This document shows positions 26,229 to 36,725 of a stretch of 64,000 nucleotides of DNA, one piece after another. How positions within the stretch are numbered: the first letter of the stretch is position 1; the number at the start of each line of letters is the position of its first letter. The notes under the pieces are model-generated. The model was not told the DNA's origin, did not search any database, and saw nothing but the letters and a program-made list of their open reading frames with translations. The DNA is from Prinia subflava (taxonomy: Eukaryota; Chordata; Aves; Passeriformes; Cisticolidae): NCBI RefSeq assembly GCF_021018805.1, contig NW_026961077.1:150001-214000 (forward strand). Reading direction: 5' to 3'. The position numbers were made by a program, and so were the translations under genes.

Positions 26229-27734
26229 GCTGACTGCACTGTTTACTCTGCCAAACCAAGCTGTGTGTTCTACAGAGCACACCCATGGAAATCAAGCCAA
26301 GAAGGCAGTAACACCTTTGTACTTGCTACTCCACACATGGCAAACAACCATCTGCAGCAGAATCTCAGCCAGTGCTGGAGAAAGCAGGAAAGTTGCTGCA
26401 GCAGCTTCTTGGCTGGCTGGGAACACAGAAAAGCAATGGCCCTGTTCATTCCGGCACAAGCAGAAGCACACAGCAAGAAAGCTGACTGCACTCTTTGCAA
26501 AAGGAAGCTCTGTGCCCTCTACTGCTCTGCAAGAGAAATGGAGCGAAATAGCCACACCTTTCTACTTGCTACTGCACACATGGCAAACACCATCTGCAGC
26601 AGAATCTCAGCCAGTGCTGGAGAAAGCAGGAAAGTTGATGCAGCTGCTTCTTTGCTTGCTAGGACCCACTAAAACCAACAGGACTCATGCTTGGCACAAA
26701 GCAAGAAAGCACGAGTACACCAACAGAAAGCTGACTGCGGTGTCCACTCTGCACAACAAAGCTGCGTGTTCTAGAGAGCACTTTCATGGAAACGAAGCAA
26801 ATAAAACAGTAGCAAGTTTGCTCGTGCTTCCGCAGACATGAAAAACACAAGCTATATGAGAATCTCAGCCACTGCTTGAAAAAAGTGGCAAAGCGTCTGC
26901 AGCAGCTTCTTGACTTGCTGAGGAAAAAATCCACCAGGCCTTGTTCATTCTGGCAAAAGCAGAAAAATGCACAAGCCCACCAACAGAAGGCTTGCTGCAG
27001 CATTCACTCTGCCAAACCAAGCTGTGTGTTCTACAGAGCACACCCATGGAAATCAAGCAAAAAACCAGTAACATATTTGCTCTTGCTTCTATGGACACGA
27101 AAAACGCCAACTGTAGCAGAGTCTCACCCAGTACTGGAGAAGGCAGGAAAGTTGCTGTAGCAGCTTCTCTAATTGCTGGCAACACTGAAAGCACCAAGAG
27201 GGCTTGTGCTTGGACGAAATCCGGAAAGCACAAGCACAGCAAAAGGTAGCTGATTGCACTCTTTTCTCCGCAAAAAAAAAGAGAAAAACAAAACAAGTTG
27301 TGCTTTCCACATAGCACTTACCTAGAAATCAGTCCAAAAAGTCTGGAGAAAGGACTAACAGCAACAGTGGCAGAATGTGAAGCGGTGCTGGAAAAGGCAG
27401 AAAAGTGTCTACAGTAGCTTCCTTGCTTACTGCGAACACAGAAAACCAACAAGGAGGTTCATTCTATCAAGCCGAGAAAGCTGACTGCACTGTTCACTGT
27501 GACAAACAAAGCGCTGTGGTCTCTACTGCTCTGAGAGACAAAGGCAGCAAACTAGCCCGCTACACCTTTGCTCTTTCTACTGCAGATGTGAAAAACACCA
27601 TCTTTATCAGCCTCGCACAAAGTGGTGGAAAAGGCAGGAGACTCGCTTCAGCAGCTCGCTTGCTGAGAAAAACACAAAACCTACAGGGCTAGTTGATTCC
27701 CGCAAACCGAGAAAGCAGAAGCACACTACAGAAA
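26229..27734 (+). repeat. HOR unit U18 (1506 bp)
   Basis: Complete unit with AAAAAATCC, GCAGCATTCAC (A at 27002) and AAATCAGTCC (G at 27332). All three recur in U21, the first two exactly 4518 bp on. Confidence 0.95.
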
Positions 27735-29240
27735 GCTGACTGCACTGTTTACTCTGCCAAACCAAGCTGTGTGTTCTACAGAGCACACCCATGGAAATCA
27801 AGCCAAGAAGGCAGTAACACCTTTGTACTTGCTACTCCACACATGGCAAACAACCATCTGCAGCAGAATCTCAGCCAGTGCTGGAGAAAGCAGGAAAGTT
27901 GCTGCAGCAGCTTCTTGGCTGGCTGGGAACACAGAAAAGCAATGGCCCTGTTCATTCCGGCACAAGCAGAAGCACACAGCAAGAAAGCTGACTGCACTCT
28001 TTGCAAAAGGAAGCTCTGTGCCCTCTACTGCTCTGCAAGAGAAATGGAGCGAAATAGCCACACCTTTCTACTTGCTACTGCACACATGGCAAACACCATC
28101 TGCAGCAGAATCTCAGCCAGTGCTGGAGAAAGCAGGAAAGTTGATGCAGCTGCTTCTTTGCTTGCTAGGACCCACTAAAACCAACAGGACTCATGCTTGG
28201 CACAAAGCAAGAAAGCACGAGTACACCAACAGAAAGCTGACTGCGGTGTCCACTCTGCACAACAAAGCTGCGTGTTCTAGAGAGCACTTTCATGGAAACG
28301 AAGCAAATAAAACAGTAGCAAGTTTGCTCGTGCTTCCGCAGACATGAAAAACACAAGCTATATGAGAATCTCAGCCACTGCTTGAAAAAAGTGGCAAAGC
28401 GTCTGCAGCAGCTTCTTGACTTGCTGAGGAAAAAAACCACCAGGCCTTGTTCATTCTGGCAAAAGCAGAAAAATGCACAAGCCCACCAACAGAAGGCTTG
28501 CTGCAGCGTTCACTCTGCCAAACCAAGCTGTGTGTTCTACAGAGCACACCCATGGAAATCAAGCAAAAAACCAGTAACATATTTGCTCTTGCTTCTATGG
28601 ACACGAAAAACGCCAACTGTAGCAGAGTCTCACCCAGTACTGGAGAAGGCAGGAAAGTTGCTGTAGCAGCTTCTCTAATTGCTGGCAACACTGAAAGCAC
28701 CAAGAGGGCTTGTGCTTGGACGAAATCCGGAAAGCACAAGCACAGCAAAAGGTAGCTGATTGCACTCTTTTCTCCGCAAAAAAAAAGAGAAAAACAAAAC
28801 AAGTTGTGCTTTCCACATAGCACTTACCTAGAAATCAGTCCAAAAAGTCTGGAGAAAGGACTAACAGCAACAGTGGCAGAATGTGAAGCGGTGCTGGAAA
28901 AGGCAGAAAAGTGTCTACAGTAGCTTCCTTGCTTACTGCGAACACAGAAAACCAACAAGGAGGTTCATTCTATCAAGCCGAGAAAGCTGACTGCACTGTT
29001 CACTGTGACAAACAAAGCGCTGTGGTCTCTACTGCTCTGAGAGACAAAGGCAGCAAACTAGCCCGCTACAGCTTTGCTCTTTCTACTGCAGATGTGAAAA
29101 ACACCATCTTTATCAGCCTCGCACAAAGTGGTGGAAAAGGCAGGAGACTCGCTTCAGCAGCTCGCTTGCTGAGAAAAACACAAAACCTACAGGGCTAGTT
29201 GATTCCCGCAAACCGAGAAAGCAGAAGCACACTACAGAAA
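27735..29240 (+). repeat. HOR unit U19 (1506 bp)
   Basis: Complete unit with AAATCAGTCC (G at 28838) and a private CTACAGCTTTGC near 29069. Confidence 0.95.
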
Positions 29241-30746
29241 GCTGACTGCACTGTTTACTCTGCCAAACCAAGCTGTGTGTTCTACAGAGCACACCCATGG
29301 AAATCAAGCCAAGAAGGCAGTAACACCTTTGTACTTGCTACTCCACACATGGCAAACAACCATCTGCAGCAGAATCTCAGCCAGTGCTGGAGAAAGCAGG
29401 AAAGTTGCTGCAGCAGCTTCTTGGCTGGCTGGGAACACAGAAAAGCAATGGCCCTGTTCATTCCGGCACAAGCAGAAGCACACAGCAAGAAAGCTGACTG
29501 CACTCTTTGCAAAAGGAAGCTCTGTGCCCTCTACTGCTCTGCAAGAGAAATGGAGCGAAATAGCCACACCTTTCTACTTGCTACTGCACACATGGCAAAC
29601 ACCATCTGCAGCAGAATCTCAGCCAGTGCTGGAGAAAGCAGGAAAGTTGATGCAGCTGCTTCTTTGCTTGCTAGGACCCACTAAAACCAACAGGACTCAT
29701 GCTTGGCACAAAGCAAGAAAGCACGAGTACACCAACAGAAAGCTGACTGCGGTGTCCACTCTGCACAACAAAGCTGCGTGTTCTAGAGAGCACTTTCATG
29801 GAAACGAAGCAAATAAAACAGTAGCAAGTTTGCTCGTGCTTCCGCAGACATGAAAAACACAAGCTATATGAGAATCTCAGCCACTGCTTGAAAAAAGTGG
29901 CAAAGCGTCTGCAGCAGCTTCTTGACTTGCTGAGGAAAAAATCCACCAGGCCTTGTTCATTCTGGCAAAAGCAGAAAAATGCACAAGCCCACCAACAGAA
30001 GGCTTGCTGCAGCGTTCACTCTGCCAAACCAAGCTGTGTGTTCTACAGAGCACACCCATGGAAATCAAGCAAAAAACCAGTAACATATTTGCTCTTGCTT
30101 CTATGGACACGAAAAACGCCAACTGTAGCAGAGTCTCACCCAGTACTGGAGAAGGCAGGAAAGTTGCTGTAGCAGCTTCTCTAATTGCTGGCAACACTGA
30201 AAGCACCAAGAGGGCTTGTGCTTGGACGAAATCCGGAAAGCACAAGCACAGCAAAAGGTAGCTGATTGCACTCTTTTCTCCGCAAAAAAAAAGAGAAAAA
30301 CAAAACAAGTTGTGCTTTCCACATAGCACTTACCTAGAAATCAATCCAAAAAGTCTGGAGAAAGGACTAACAGCAACAGTGGCAGAATGTGAAGCGGTGC
30401 TGGAAAAGGCAGAAAAGTGTCTACAGTAGCTTCCTTGCTTACTGCGAACACAGAAAACCAACAAGGAGGTTCATTCTATCAAGCCGAGAAAGCTGACTGC
30501 ACTGTTCACTGTGACAAACAAAGCGCTGTGGTCTCTACTGCTCTGAGAGACAAAGGCAGCAAACTAGCCCGCTACACCTTTGCTCTTTCTACTGCAGATG
30601 TGAAAAACACCATCTTTATCAGCCTCGCACAAAGTGGTGGAAAAGGCAGGAGACTCGCTTCAGCAGCTCGCTTGCTGAGAAAAACACAAAACCTACAGGG
30701 CTAGTTGATTCCCGCAAACCGAGAAAGCAGAAGCACACTACAGAAA
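29241..30746 (+). repeat. HOR unit U20 (1506 bp)
   Basis: Complete unit with AAAAAATCC in M3; otherwise consensus. Confidence 0.95.
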
Positions 30747-32011
30747 GCTGACTGCACTGTTTACTCTGCCAAACCAAGCTGTGTGTTCTACAGAGCACAC
30801 CCATGGAAATCAAGCCAAGAAGGCAGTAACACCTTTGTACTTGCTACTCCACACATGGCAAACAACCATCTGCAGCAGAATCTCAGCCAGTGCTGGAGAA
30901 AGCAGGAAAGTTGCTGCAGCAGCTTCTTGGCTGGCTGGGAACACAGAAAAGCAATGGCCCTGTTCATTCCGGCACAAGCAGAAGCACACAGCAAGAAAGC
31001 TGACTGCACTCTTTGCAAAAGGAAGCTCTGTGCCCTCTACTGCTCTGCAAGAGAAATGGAGCGAAATAGCCACACCTTTCTACTTGCTACTGCACACATG
31101 GCAAACACCATCTGCAGCAGAATCTCAGCCAGTGCTGGAGAAAGCAGGAAAGTTGATGCAGCTGCTTCTTTGCTTGCTAGGACCCACTAAAACCAACAGG
31201 ACTCATGCTTGGCACAAAGCAAGAAAGCACGAGTACACCAACAGAAAGCTGACTGCGGTGTCCACTCTGCACAACAAAGCTGCGTGTTCTAGAGAGCACT
31301 TTCATGGAAACGAAGCAAATAAAACAGTAGCAAGTTTGCTCGTGCTTCCGCAGACATGAAAAACACAAGCTATATGAGAATCTCAGCCACTGCTTGAAAA
31401 AAGTGGCAAAGCGTCTGCAGCAGCTTCTTGACTTGCTGAGGAAAAAATCCACCAGGCCTTGTTCATTCTGGCAAAAGCAGAAAAATGCACAAGCCCACCA
31501 ACAGAAGGCTTGCTGCAGCATTCACTCTGCCAAACCAAGCTGTGTGTTCTACAGAGCACACCCATGGAAATCAAGCAAAAAACCAGTAACATATTTGCTC
31601 TTGCTTCTATGGACACGAAAAACGCCAACTGTAGCAGAGTCTCACCCAGTACTGGAGAAGGCAGGAAAGTTGCTGTAGCAGCTTCTCTAATTGCTGGCAA
31701 CACTGAAAGCACCAAGAGGGCTTGTGCTTGGACGAAATCCGGAAAGCACAAGCACAGCAAAAGGTAGCTGATTGCACTCTTTTCTCCGCAAAAAAAAAGA
31801 GAAAAACAAAACAAGTTGTGCTTTCCACATAGCACTTACCTAGAAATCAGTCCAAAAAGTCTGGAGAAAGGACTAACAGCAACAGTGGCAGAATGTGAAG
31901 CGGTGCTGGAAAAGGCAGAAAAGTGTCTACAGTAGCTTCCTTGCTTACTGCGAACACAGAAAACCAACAAGGAGGTTCATTCTATCAAGCCGAGAAAGCT
32001 GACTGCACTGT
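30747..32011 (+). repeat. HOR unit U21, interrupted by the LTR element
   Basis: M1-M5 are intact and M6 begins at 31998; the retroelement starts 14 bp later. The rest of M6 resumes at 37812 and ends at 38052. It carries the U18 variants (A at 31520, G at 31850). Confidence 0.95.
32007..32011. repeat. Target-site duplication, left copy (ACTGT)
   Basis: The uninterrupted repeat reads GCACTGTTCACTGTG. Here GCACTGT is followed by the LTR, and ACTGT reappears after the other LTR at 37807-37811. A 5-bp duplication is typical of class III (ERVL-like) and some class I retroviral integrations. Confidence 0.95.
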
Positions 32012-32106
32012 TGTCACGAGCCAAAGGATGGTCGTGATGGTTCGTTTTGATTTCAGAGTGCAAAAAGAGGCAGTGATAACTTAATTCAAGTGAAATCAAT
32101 TGTATC

Positions 32107-32112
32107 TTTATT
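32107..32112 (-). terminator. Polyadenylation signal AATAAA in 3' LTR
   Basis: The plus strand reads TTTATT, i.e. AATAAA on the element's coding strand, about 95 bp before the LTR end. This is a usual R-region position, and it would end element transcripts here. Confidence 0.6.
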
Positions 32113-32133
32113 GATACACACAGTTATGCGATA

Positions 32134-32193
32134 GAAAAGAAGGGGAAAGAAGAGAGGGAGAGAGAGAGGGAGAGAAAGGGGGGTAAAGAAAGG
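32134..32193. repeat. GA-rich low-complexity tract in 3' LTR
   Basis: Almost pure purine on the plus strand, with GAGAGAGAGAGG runs; polypyrimidine on the element's strand. The same tract is present in the other LTR at 37283-37342. Confidence 0.8.
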
Positions 32194-32657
32194 GTATAGC
32201 TACCAACTGACAGACGGGGGTCCTCGTGACGTCGTTGCCAACAGACCACCTTCGCAGTCTCCGTGGCACGTAGGTCAATAGAGCCGTCGTCCGCTGGGGA
32301 GGCCTCGAAAGCCTGCTCTTCTGGTGGAGTTGTTATAGTTCTTTTCGAAGCGAGAGGCAAGATGCCAAGAACGGGGGTCGGTCTCGTGGGCCTCGCAGGT
32401 GTTCTTTCACAATAGGGGGAGCGGTGCAGCTCAGGTCTTACCAAGTACGGTCAGTACAGAAACACCCCTTAGCAAACATGGCCAGAAACTGTAACAGTCC
32501 CCATTGTTTCATGCCTGGGTCCCTGAGGAGGGCGTCTTGGTCCGGTGACAGCAGGTGCAGGGAAAACTTGGCCTGTGCTGTGGCTCAGAGTCCATGGGGG
32601 TCTCAGCCTCTGACAGTCGTGAGGCAGAAATGAGGGATTTTCGGACCGACTCTTACA

Positions 32658-32667
32658 CCACCCCGTG
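32658..32667 (-). other. Possible polypurine tract
   Basis: Directly upstream of the 3' LTR on the minus strand the sequence is CACGGGGTGG, the expected place for the plus-strand primer. It is short and interrupted by pyrimidines, so the call is positional. Confidence 0.35.
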
Positions 32668-33398
32668 ACTCATGACTGGTCGGCAGGAGAGCTCCATCAG
32701 TTGAGTTCGTTGCGTTGTTCTGAAGTCTTCAGGACTCATTCTCAGTGTCAGTAGTATACCCAGGAAAATAGAGTCCAGAGAAAAAGAGAGGGGGAAAAGA
32801 AATAGAGAAGGAAAAAGGAAAAACAAGAGATATAATAATGATTCCAATGACATTAAAATTTCAAAACAAATAATTGTTGTTGATTAATAAAACTCTTCAT
32901 GATGATAAATGATTCAGAAAATCAAATAATCAAGACAAAATCTTAACAATATTAATTAAAATAATATTATTAATTAAAACAATTTTTCAAGTATTCAAAG
33001 CAAAAAGTCTTAAAACAATTTTTAAGAGGATTATAGTGATATTAATTAAAACAATTTTCAATCAAGGCAAAAAATTATTGTAAAACAATTTTCAAGTAGC
33101 ATAAACAAATTTAAAAATGATTAACACAAATCACAAGAATCAAAATACATAATTTTCTGTAAATATATATATTACTTAGGCAAAATCCATTTCACAGTCC
33201 GCGGCTATGGCCTACTTGTAAAGTTTGTCTTGTGTCAACATCTCTAAGTATATCTATTGTTTCTAAGTAAAGAATGAGATTGCTGCAAAACAAAAGCCAA
33301 TCAAAATAAAGTTAAAAGAACAACGATGGGATGACATAATTTGTTATCAAGGTCTTGGTTTTATCTAAAATTTCACTTAGATCCTGATGGAGCAACAA
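32668..33398 (-). other. Non-coding 3' internal region with AT-rich repeats
   Basis: There is no convincing gene. Positions 32760-32830 are purine-rich on the plus strand. Positions 32870-33180 are very AT-rich and contain about four copies of an AAAACAATTTTCAA-like phrase, near 32978, 33014, 33049 and 33083, with TTAATTAA between them. Env C-terminal coding would be expected near here, but I cannot trace it past 33399. Confidence 0.6.
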
Positions 33399-33967
33399 TT
33401 ACTTTACCAAAGTGAGGTTCATCCCAATCAGAGTAGGCCGTAGCTTGTGGATCAGTGTGTAATTAGATTGTAAAAGCTGGTAAGAAGTAACTGGAGCTGA
33501 AAAAGAAAAATCAAAAGCTGTAATTTTAGTAAAGTTACAAGCACAAAAGTTCGAATGATTTTTGGTTTCTAGTATAACATTTTCTACAGTTACAACATCA
33601 CAAGCAGTCCTAAAGCATACACATCCATTGCCTACATATAAAAGCACTGTTTCAGGAGTCTCGTTAGGATAAACTTTAAAATGACAAATATTTTGTTCTA
33701 TGTCTAAACAAATGTAATTTTATTACTTTCACAAATAAAGCCTTGTTGTTCTCGGACTATGCAGGATTCTAAGTTAACAGTTTGCCATTTTTTATCGACT
33801 TGACGGGCCCACTCCCTATACTGGAAAAGATAGAGAATAGCTCCATCATGTTTTAATCTTAACACAATAATAGGGAATATCAAATGTATCAAAGCATTAC
33901 ATATGGTCAATACAAAAGCTGTGGCTGTGTTTATAAAAGAGTCATAAATAAGATTCACTAAGTTCAA
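33399..33967 (-). pseudogene. Env-like (transmembrane subunit) remnant, frameshifted
   Basis: Two adjoining minus-strand frames together look like the ectodomain of a retroviral envelope TM subunit. The upstream frame (33967-33704) has a hydrophobic stretch and then the basic/aromatic REWARQVDKKWQ. The downstream frame (to 33399) has a Cys-rich patch (GCVCFRTACD, then CACN) and five N-x-S/T sequons (NET, NHS, NFT, NYT, NLT), a glycoprotein signature. The frames differ by one step, with the break around 33705-33722, and a stop follows at 33399-33401 where the downstream frame otherwise stays open. No membrane anchor or cytoplasmic tail is visible downstream. In an intact virus this subunit mediates membrane fusion; this copy cannot make it. 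The family assignment is from motif pattern, not from a search. Confidence 0.6.
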
Positions 33968-34440
33968 CTAGAATTGAAAATCTCTTTTGAAATCATTGGC
34001 ATTGTTCCAAATTACTTTCCAAATTTCAGTAGAAAAAGCTGCCATCTTTTATAATTGAGGCAGCCACTAACTGCATCCACTACTGAGACTGGAGGCAGCT
34101 AAGAGCTAAAAGATTTAGTTTTGCGATCAATTATCAATTTATAATCATTCACATTTACCAGTTCTCAGTTTGATAATATGTTTGATAATAGCCACTGAGT
34201 CGTTCCCAAAGCCAATAAGGACGACTGTAAAAGATGTTGTCAAATTCTTAATTGTAACAACCAATTTATTAACGAATATTTCTAAATCAATACTGTTTAA
34301 AATTCTTAATTTTGTTCCTATAACACAAATAATGTTTAAAATATCACCAGTTTTATCATGGTTTTATGTGGTCTTTATGTCCATCGGAGTTCTCCTGTGA
34401 AAAGTAAACACAACAGAATCTGCCTTCAAAGGCAGAAAAG
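33968..34440. other. Element interior with no recognisable coding
   Basis: AT-rich sequence between the two env-like pieces. A 76-codon plus-strand frame (34170-34400) lies opposite to the element and is rich in Ile/Phe simply because the DNA is AT-rich. It is probably degraded env; I see nothing else. Confidence 0.5.
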
Positions 34441-34743
34441 TTAGTATGAAGGAATTATCCAGGGTGTGTTTATGCTTGGAACTGCCGGGCAAAAAGCAGT
34501 GATTTTGGAACATTTGTTAGCCTCCCATCCATAACAGGTATGAGAAGCCCATTTGATCTTTTCACGTTTTGTCCAATCTGGGACAATTTCTGCAGAAAAG
34601 TGAGACTGCTTGGGGCAAAAGGGAGGGGCTGTTCCAGTGACTGAGGCAGGTTTGTCTGGGTTACCATCCAAGTTCATTGTCAGATTTTTTACAGCTCCAA
34701 ATGAGGCTCCTTTGGCCACCCCGTCAGGTGGGGGGGGTTGCAT
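34441..34743 (-). pseudogene. Env-like or pol-env junction fragment
   Basis: A 100-codon minus-strand frame overlaps the end of the RT remnant by 20 bp in a different frame. It has one N-glycosylation sequon (NLT) and several Cys (PFCPKQ, HTCYGWE, NKCSK, AFCPA), compatible with the start of an envelope surface subunit, but I do not recognise a defining motif. The abrupt change from RT-like to this sequence implies that RNase H and integrase were deleted. A piece of 3' pol is the alternative. Confidence 0.4.
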
Positions 34744-35311
34744 ATGGAGAAGGGCCTCTCAGGACAACAGGTTGTTGTACTGACAATCCTGAAAAAGCAA
34801 AACACCATTCCATGTGGAAAGGATCTGTAGGATAAGTAGGACCAAGTGTTTGGTGGGCGGTTGCCTCAAAAATTAACAATTTTAAAGCCTCATGATGAGA
34901 ATCACCCCATTCCCAAATTTTTCCTTTTCTCAGCAGGCTGTAAAGGGTTCTGGCAATTATAGAAAAATCAGGGATGTGTTTTCTGCAAAGCACTAGTAAT
35001 TCTGAAACTTGTTGCAGTTCCTTCGTAGATTCTGGCATTTTAATTTGATTGAAGGAGGTTATCAAATGCGTATCATGCTTCTTTTCCATCAAATTCCCAG
35101 AAATTTTACTTTCAGGGGAAATTTGTAGATCAAAGCTTTCAAAGTTGGAGATTATTTTCTGTTGAGGATCTTCCACTTCTATTTCATCCCTACCCACAAA
35201 AATATCATCGATGCATTGGTAAACAGCTACATTGTCAGCTATGGGTATTTTTTCTAACTCTTGGGCCAAAGCAGGGTGGGCACGGGTGGGTGAATGTCGG
35301 TTCCCTTGAGA
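34724..35311 (-). pseudogene. pol remnant: C-terminal half of reverse transcriptase
   Basis: The open minus-strand frame runs to 34724. It has no ATG; the first possible start is a TTG at 35269, but the same frame carries RT-like sequence further upstream to about 35311, including a QG..HSPT pattern (RT motif B). Counted from the TTG, residues 17-22 read YQCIDD, the position of the YxDD catalytic box with Cys where Tyr is expected. Downstream are thumb and connection-like stretches (HIPDFSIIARTLYSLLRKG, then a WEWGDSHHEALKLLIFEA run). The fingers and first part of the palm, protease, RNase H and integrase are missing. The frame is shifted relative to gag. It is an enzymatically dead fragment left by two deletions. 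Confidence 0.75.
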
Positions 35312-36725
35312 AGGAAGGCTTTGCTTTGGCTCCTTGCCTGGGTGCTGAGAGGGGGAGGGTGGGGGGGGGTTGGATTGTTAGACTGTTTCTGGGCTCACTG
35401 CCCAGATTCTCAGAAGAAAGGTGTGTAATTTGCTGTGACTTTTTAGGGAGGGGTTGCCCTGGCAAATTTGGGTTTTGTTTGGGGACCCCTTTTTTAATAT
35501 CTAATAGCAACAAGTGTTGGCGGCTAGTGATTTGTTTACTTTTCTCTGGTTTTTCACTACTAGGAGTTTTAACATAGTTGGTCACTTCTACTGCAATTTC
35601 ACTTAATACATAGACATTACGATCACCAGCAGGTGAATTAGATTGAGGGGCTGGGGGCTGGGAGGGGGTAGGATAAGGACTGAAACCACGATCTGTAGAT
35701 CCGGTTGGTTCACTTGGGTTTCCGAGGGATCTGTCTAGCTTTTCTACAGAACTTAAAACAATTGCTATAGGTTTAAGTAATTCCAAAGGCTTTTGAATTA
35801 AAGGAATCATAATTTCAGGCTTTACAGGCAATTGCATTGGAGAGTCATCATGTATCATTTGCAGGCAGGCAGCTTTGTGAATGTTTTCCATGGGCTGTTC
35901 GGGAGTACCAATTAAAGTTAAATGGTTTCCCTTTTCCAAGGGGTTATACCCCTCTGCCCAGTGAGCTGAGCATTGAATCAGGGACCATGAATTATGTTTT
36001 AAGGAAACTCCATGTCCCCAATACCCACTAACTTCTTGTTCTGTCAATTTAATTTGATCTCCACCACCGAGAGAAACTCGGGAAACATGTCCTGTCTCTG
36101 ATTCATGAGGGAAATGCGAGTACTCTCCTTTTAACTTAGATAATTCAGTGGTGGTGTCCGGGATTTCTTTAGTGATTATTTGTGGGTCTGAATTTTCATC
36201 AATATAGTTGCATTCTGTTTTAACTAGAGGTGTTGTGTTAGGGCAGCAGTGTTCCTCACAATTTTTTACTAACACTAATTCTTTCTGGGGGTAAATCTGA
36301 TAAATGTGAGGAGTTTCTTTTTCTTCTGCCTTTTTTGGGAAGTTAGCATTCTCTAAATTTTTAGAATATTCATCTCCCAAGGCAGTCCGTAGCAAATTAT
36401 TTTCATCTCGCAGCAAATGATTTTCATTTTGCAAAATTTCAACTAAATTTTGAAGGGAGTCTATTATTGCATTTTCTTCACTTCTTCGCTTAAAGCGAGT
36501 TTCTACAGCTGCGGTAAGGCAGGCTCCCAGAACTGAGCACAGTATGGTTTTATTTTTGCCCAGTTTAAATTTTGTTTCATGTTGTAAAGAACATACTTTA
36601 TCAACCACACTTTCCAAATTAGACCAGTTATTATTAGCCCAAAATTCCACCTCTGGAGAGGGTCTGGCATTGTGTTTAGCTAGTAGAGCATAAAATTCAG
36701 TTTTATGTATAAAATCATTAGTCAT
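35235..36725 (-). CDS. gag-like frame, 496 codons, 3' part replaced by a pol junction
   Basis: The frame starts at an ATG at 36725, 435 bp after the 5' LTR, and is open for 496 codons, the longest non-satellite frame in the window. Its place directly after the leader fits gag. Visible features: an N-terminal globular-looking stretch (1-80); a Leu-rich heptad region at about 84-115 likely to form a coiled coil; a small Cys cluster (CEEHCC...C, about 156-172); and Pro-rich stretches at 350-365 and 453-462 (PYPTPSQPPAP, QPPPTLP), resembling matrix/late-domain linkers. I see no major homology region and no CCHC zinc knuckle, so capsid and nucleocapsid seem lost. The last ~25 residues read pol DNA in the wrong frame, which places a deletion junction near 35310-35320. 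The open frame may reflect youth and not function. Identification rests on position and composition. Confidence 0.6.
   Translation of the reverse strand: MTNDFIHKTEFYALLAKHNARPSPEVEFWANNNWSNLESVVDKVCSLQHETKFKLGKNKTILCSVLGACLTAAVETRFKRRSEENAIIDSLQNLVEILQNENHLLRDENNLLRTALGDEYSKNLENANFPKKAEEKETPHIYQIYPQKELVLVKNCEEHCCPNTTPLVKTECNYIDENSDPQIITKEIPDTTTELSKLKGEYSHFPHESETGHVSRVSLGGGDQIKLTEQEVSGYWGHGVSLKHNSWSLIQCSAHWAEGYNPLEKGNHLTLIGTPEQPMENIHKAACLQMIHDDSPMQLPVKPEIMIPLIQKPLELLKPIAIVLSSVEKLDRSLGNPSEPTGSTDRGFSPYPTPSQPPAPQSNSPAGDRNVYVLSEIAVEVTNYVKTPSSEKPEKSKQITSRQHLLLLDIKKGVPKQNPNLPGQPLPKKSQQITHLSSENLGSEPRNSLTIQPPPTLPLSAPRQGAKAKPSFSREPTFTHPCPPCFGPRVRKNTHS

Larger units (their letters stand above)
1..32011 (+). 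repeat. Satellite array 1 (left part), 1506-bp six-monomer HOR
   Basis: This is a head-to-tail tandem array that fills the first half of the window. The phrase GCTGACTGC followed by a tract starting ACTGTTTAC recurs every 1506 bp, with a few units of 1507-1513 bp, from 600 to 30747. Each unit holds six related but diverged monomers. Units are nearly identical; U3 and U4, for example, differ by about five substitutions that I can see. Monomers within a unit differ much more. That contrast is the hallmark of higher-order satellite repeats homogenised by unequal exchange or conversion. The array is open at the left window edge and is cut at 32011 by an LTR element. Open frames of 60-192 codons occur on both strands and are not treated as genes. 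Confidence 0.97.
32012..32657 (-). repeat. 3' LTR of the element (646 bp)
   Basis: Identical by eye to 37161-37806 (offset 5149). On the minus strand it starts TGTAAGAG and ends GCTCGTGACA. It holds a purine-rich (plus strand) low-complexity tract at 32134-32193 and a polyadenylation signal at 32107-32112. Short open frames inside (106 codons on minus, 69 on plus) recur in both LTRs and are not genes. Confidence 0.95.

Noticed and set aside
1..32011. CRISPR array
   Set aside because: Repeats are ~250 bp and contiguous with no unique spacers; the context is eukaryotic satellite with a retrovirus.
32124..32444. 106-codon minus-strand frame in both LTRs
   Set aside because: Overlaps R/U5 and the GA-rich tract, giving a Ser/Leu/Pro low-complexity tail; LTRs of this type do not encode proteins.
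32424..32633. 69-codon plus-strand frame in the LTR (also 37573-37782)
   Set aside because: Lies within the LTR on the strand opposite to the element and is duplicated only because the LTR is.
34170..34400. 76-codon plus-strand hydrophobic frame inside the ERV
   Set aside because: AT-rich DNA yields Ile/Phe/Leu-rich translations; antisense to the element and without other support.
35290..35577. 95-codon plus-strand frame opposite the gag-like frame
   Set aside because: Shadow of the gag-like coding strand with no independent support.
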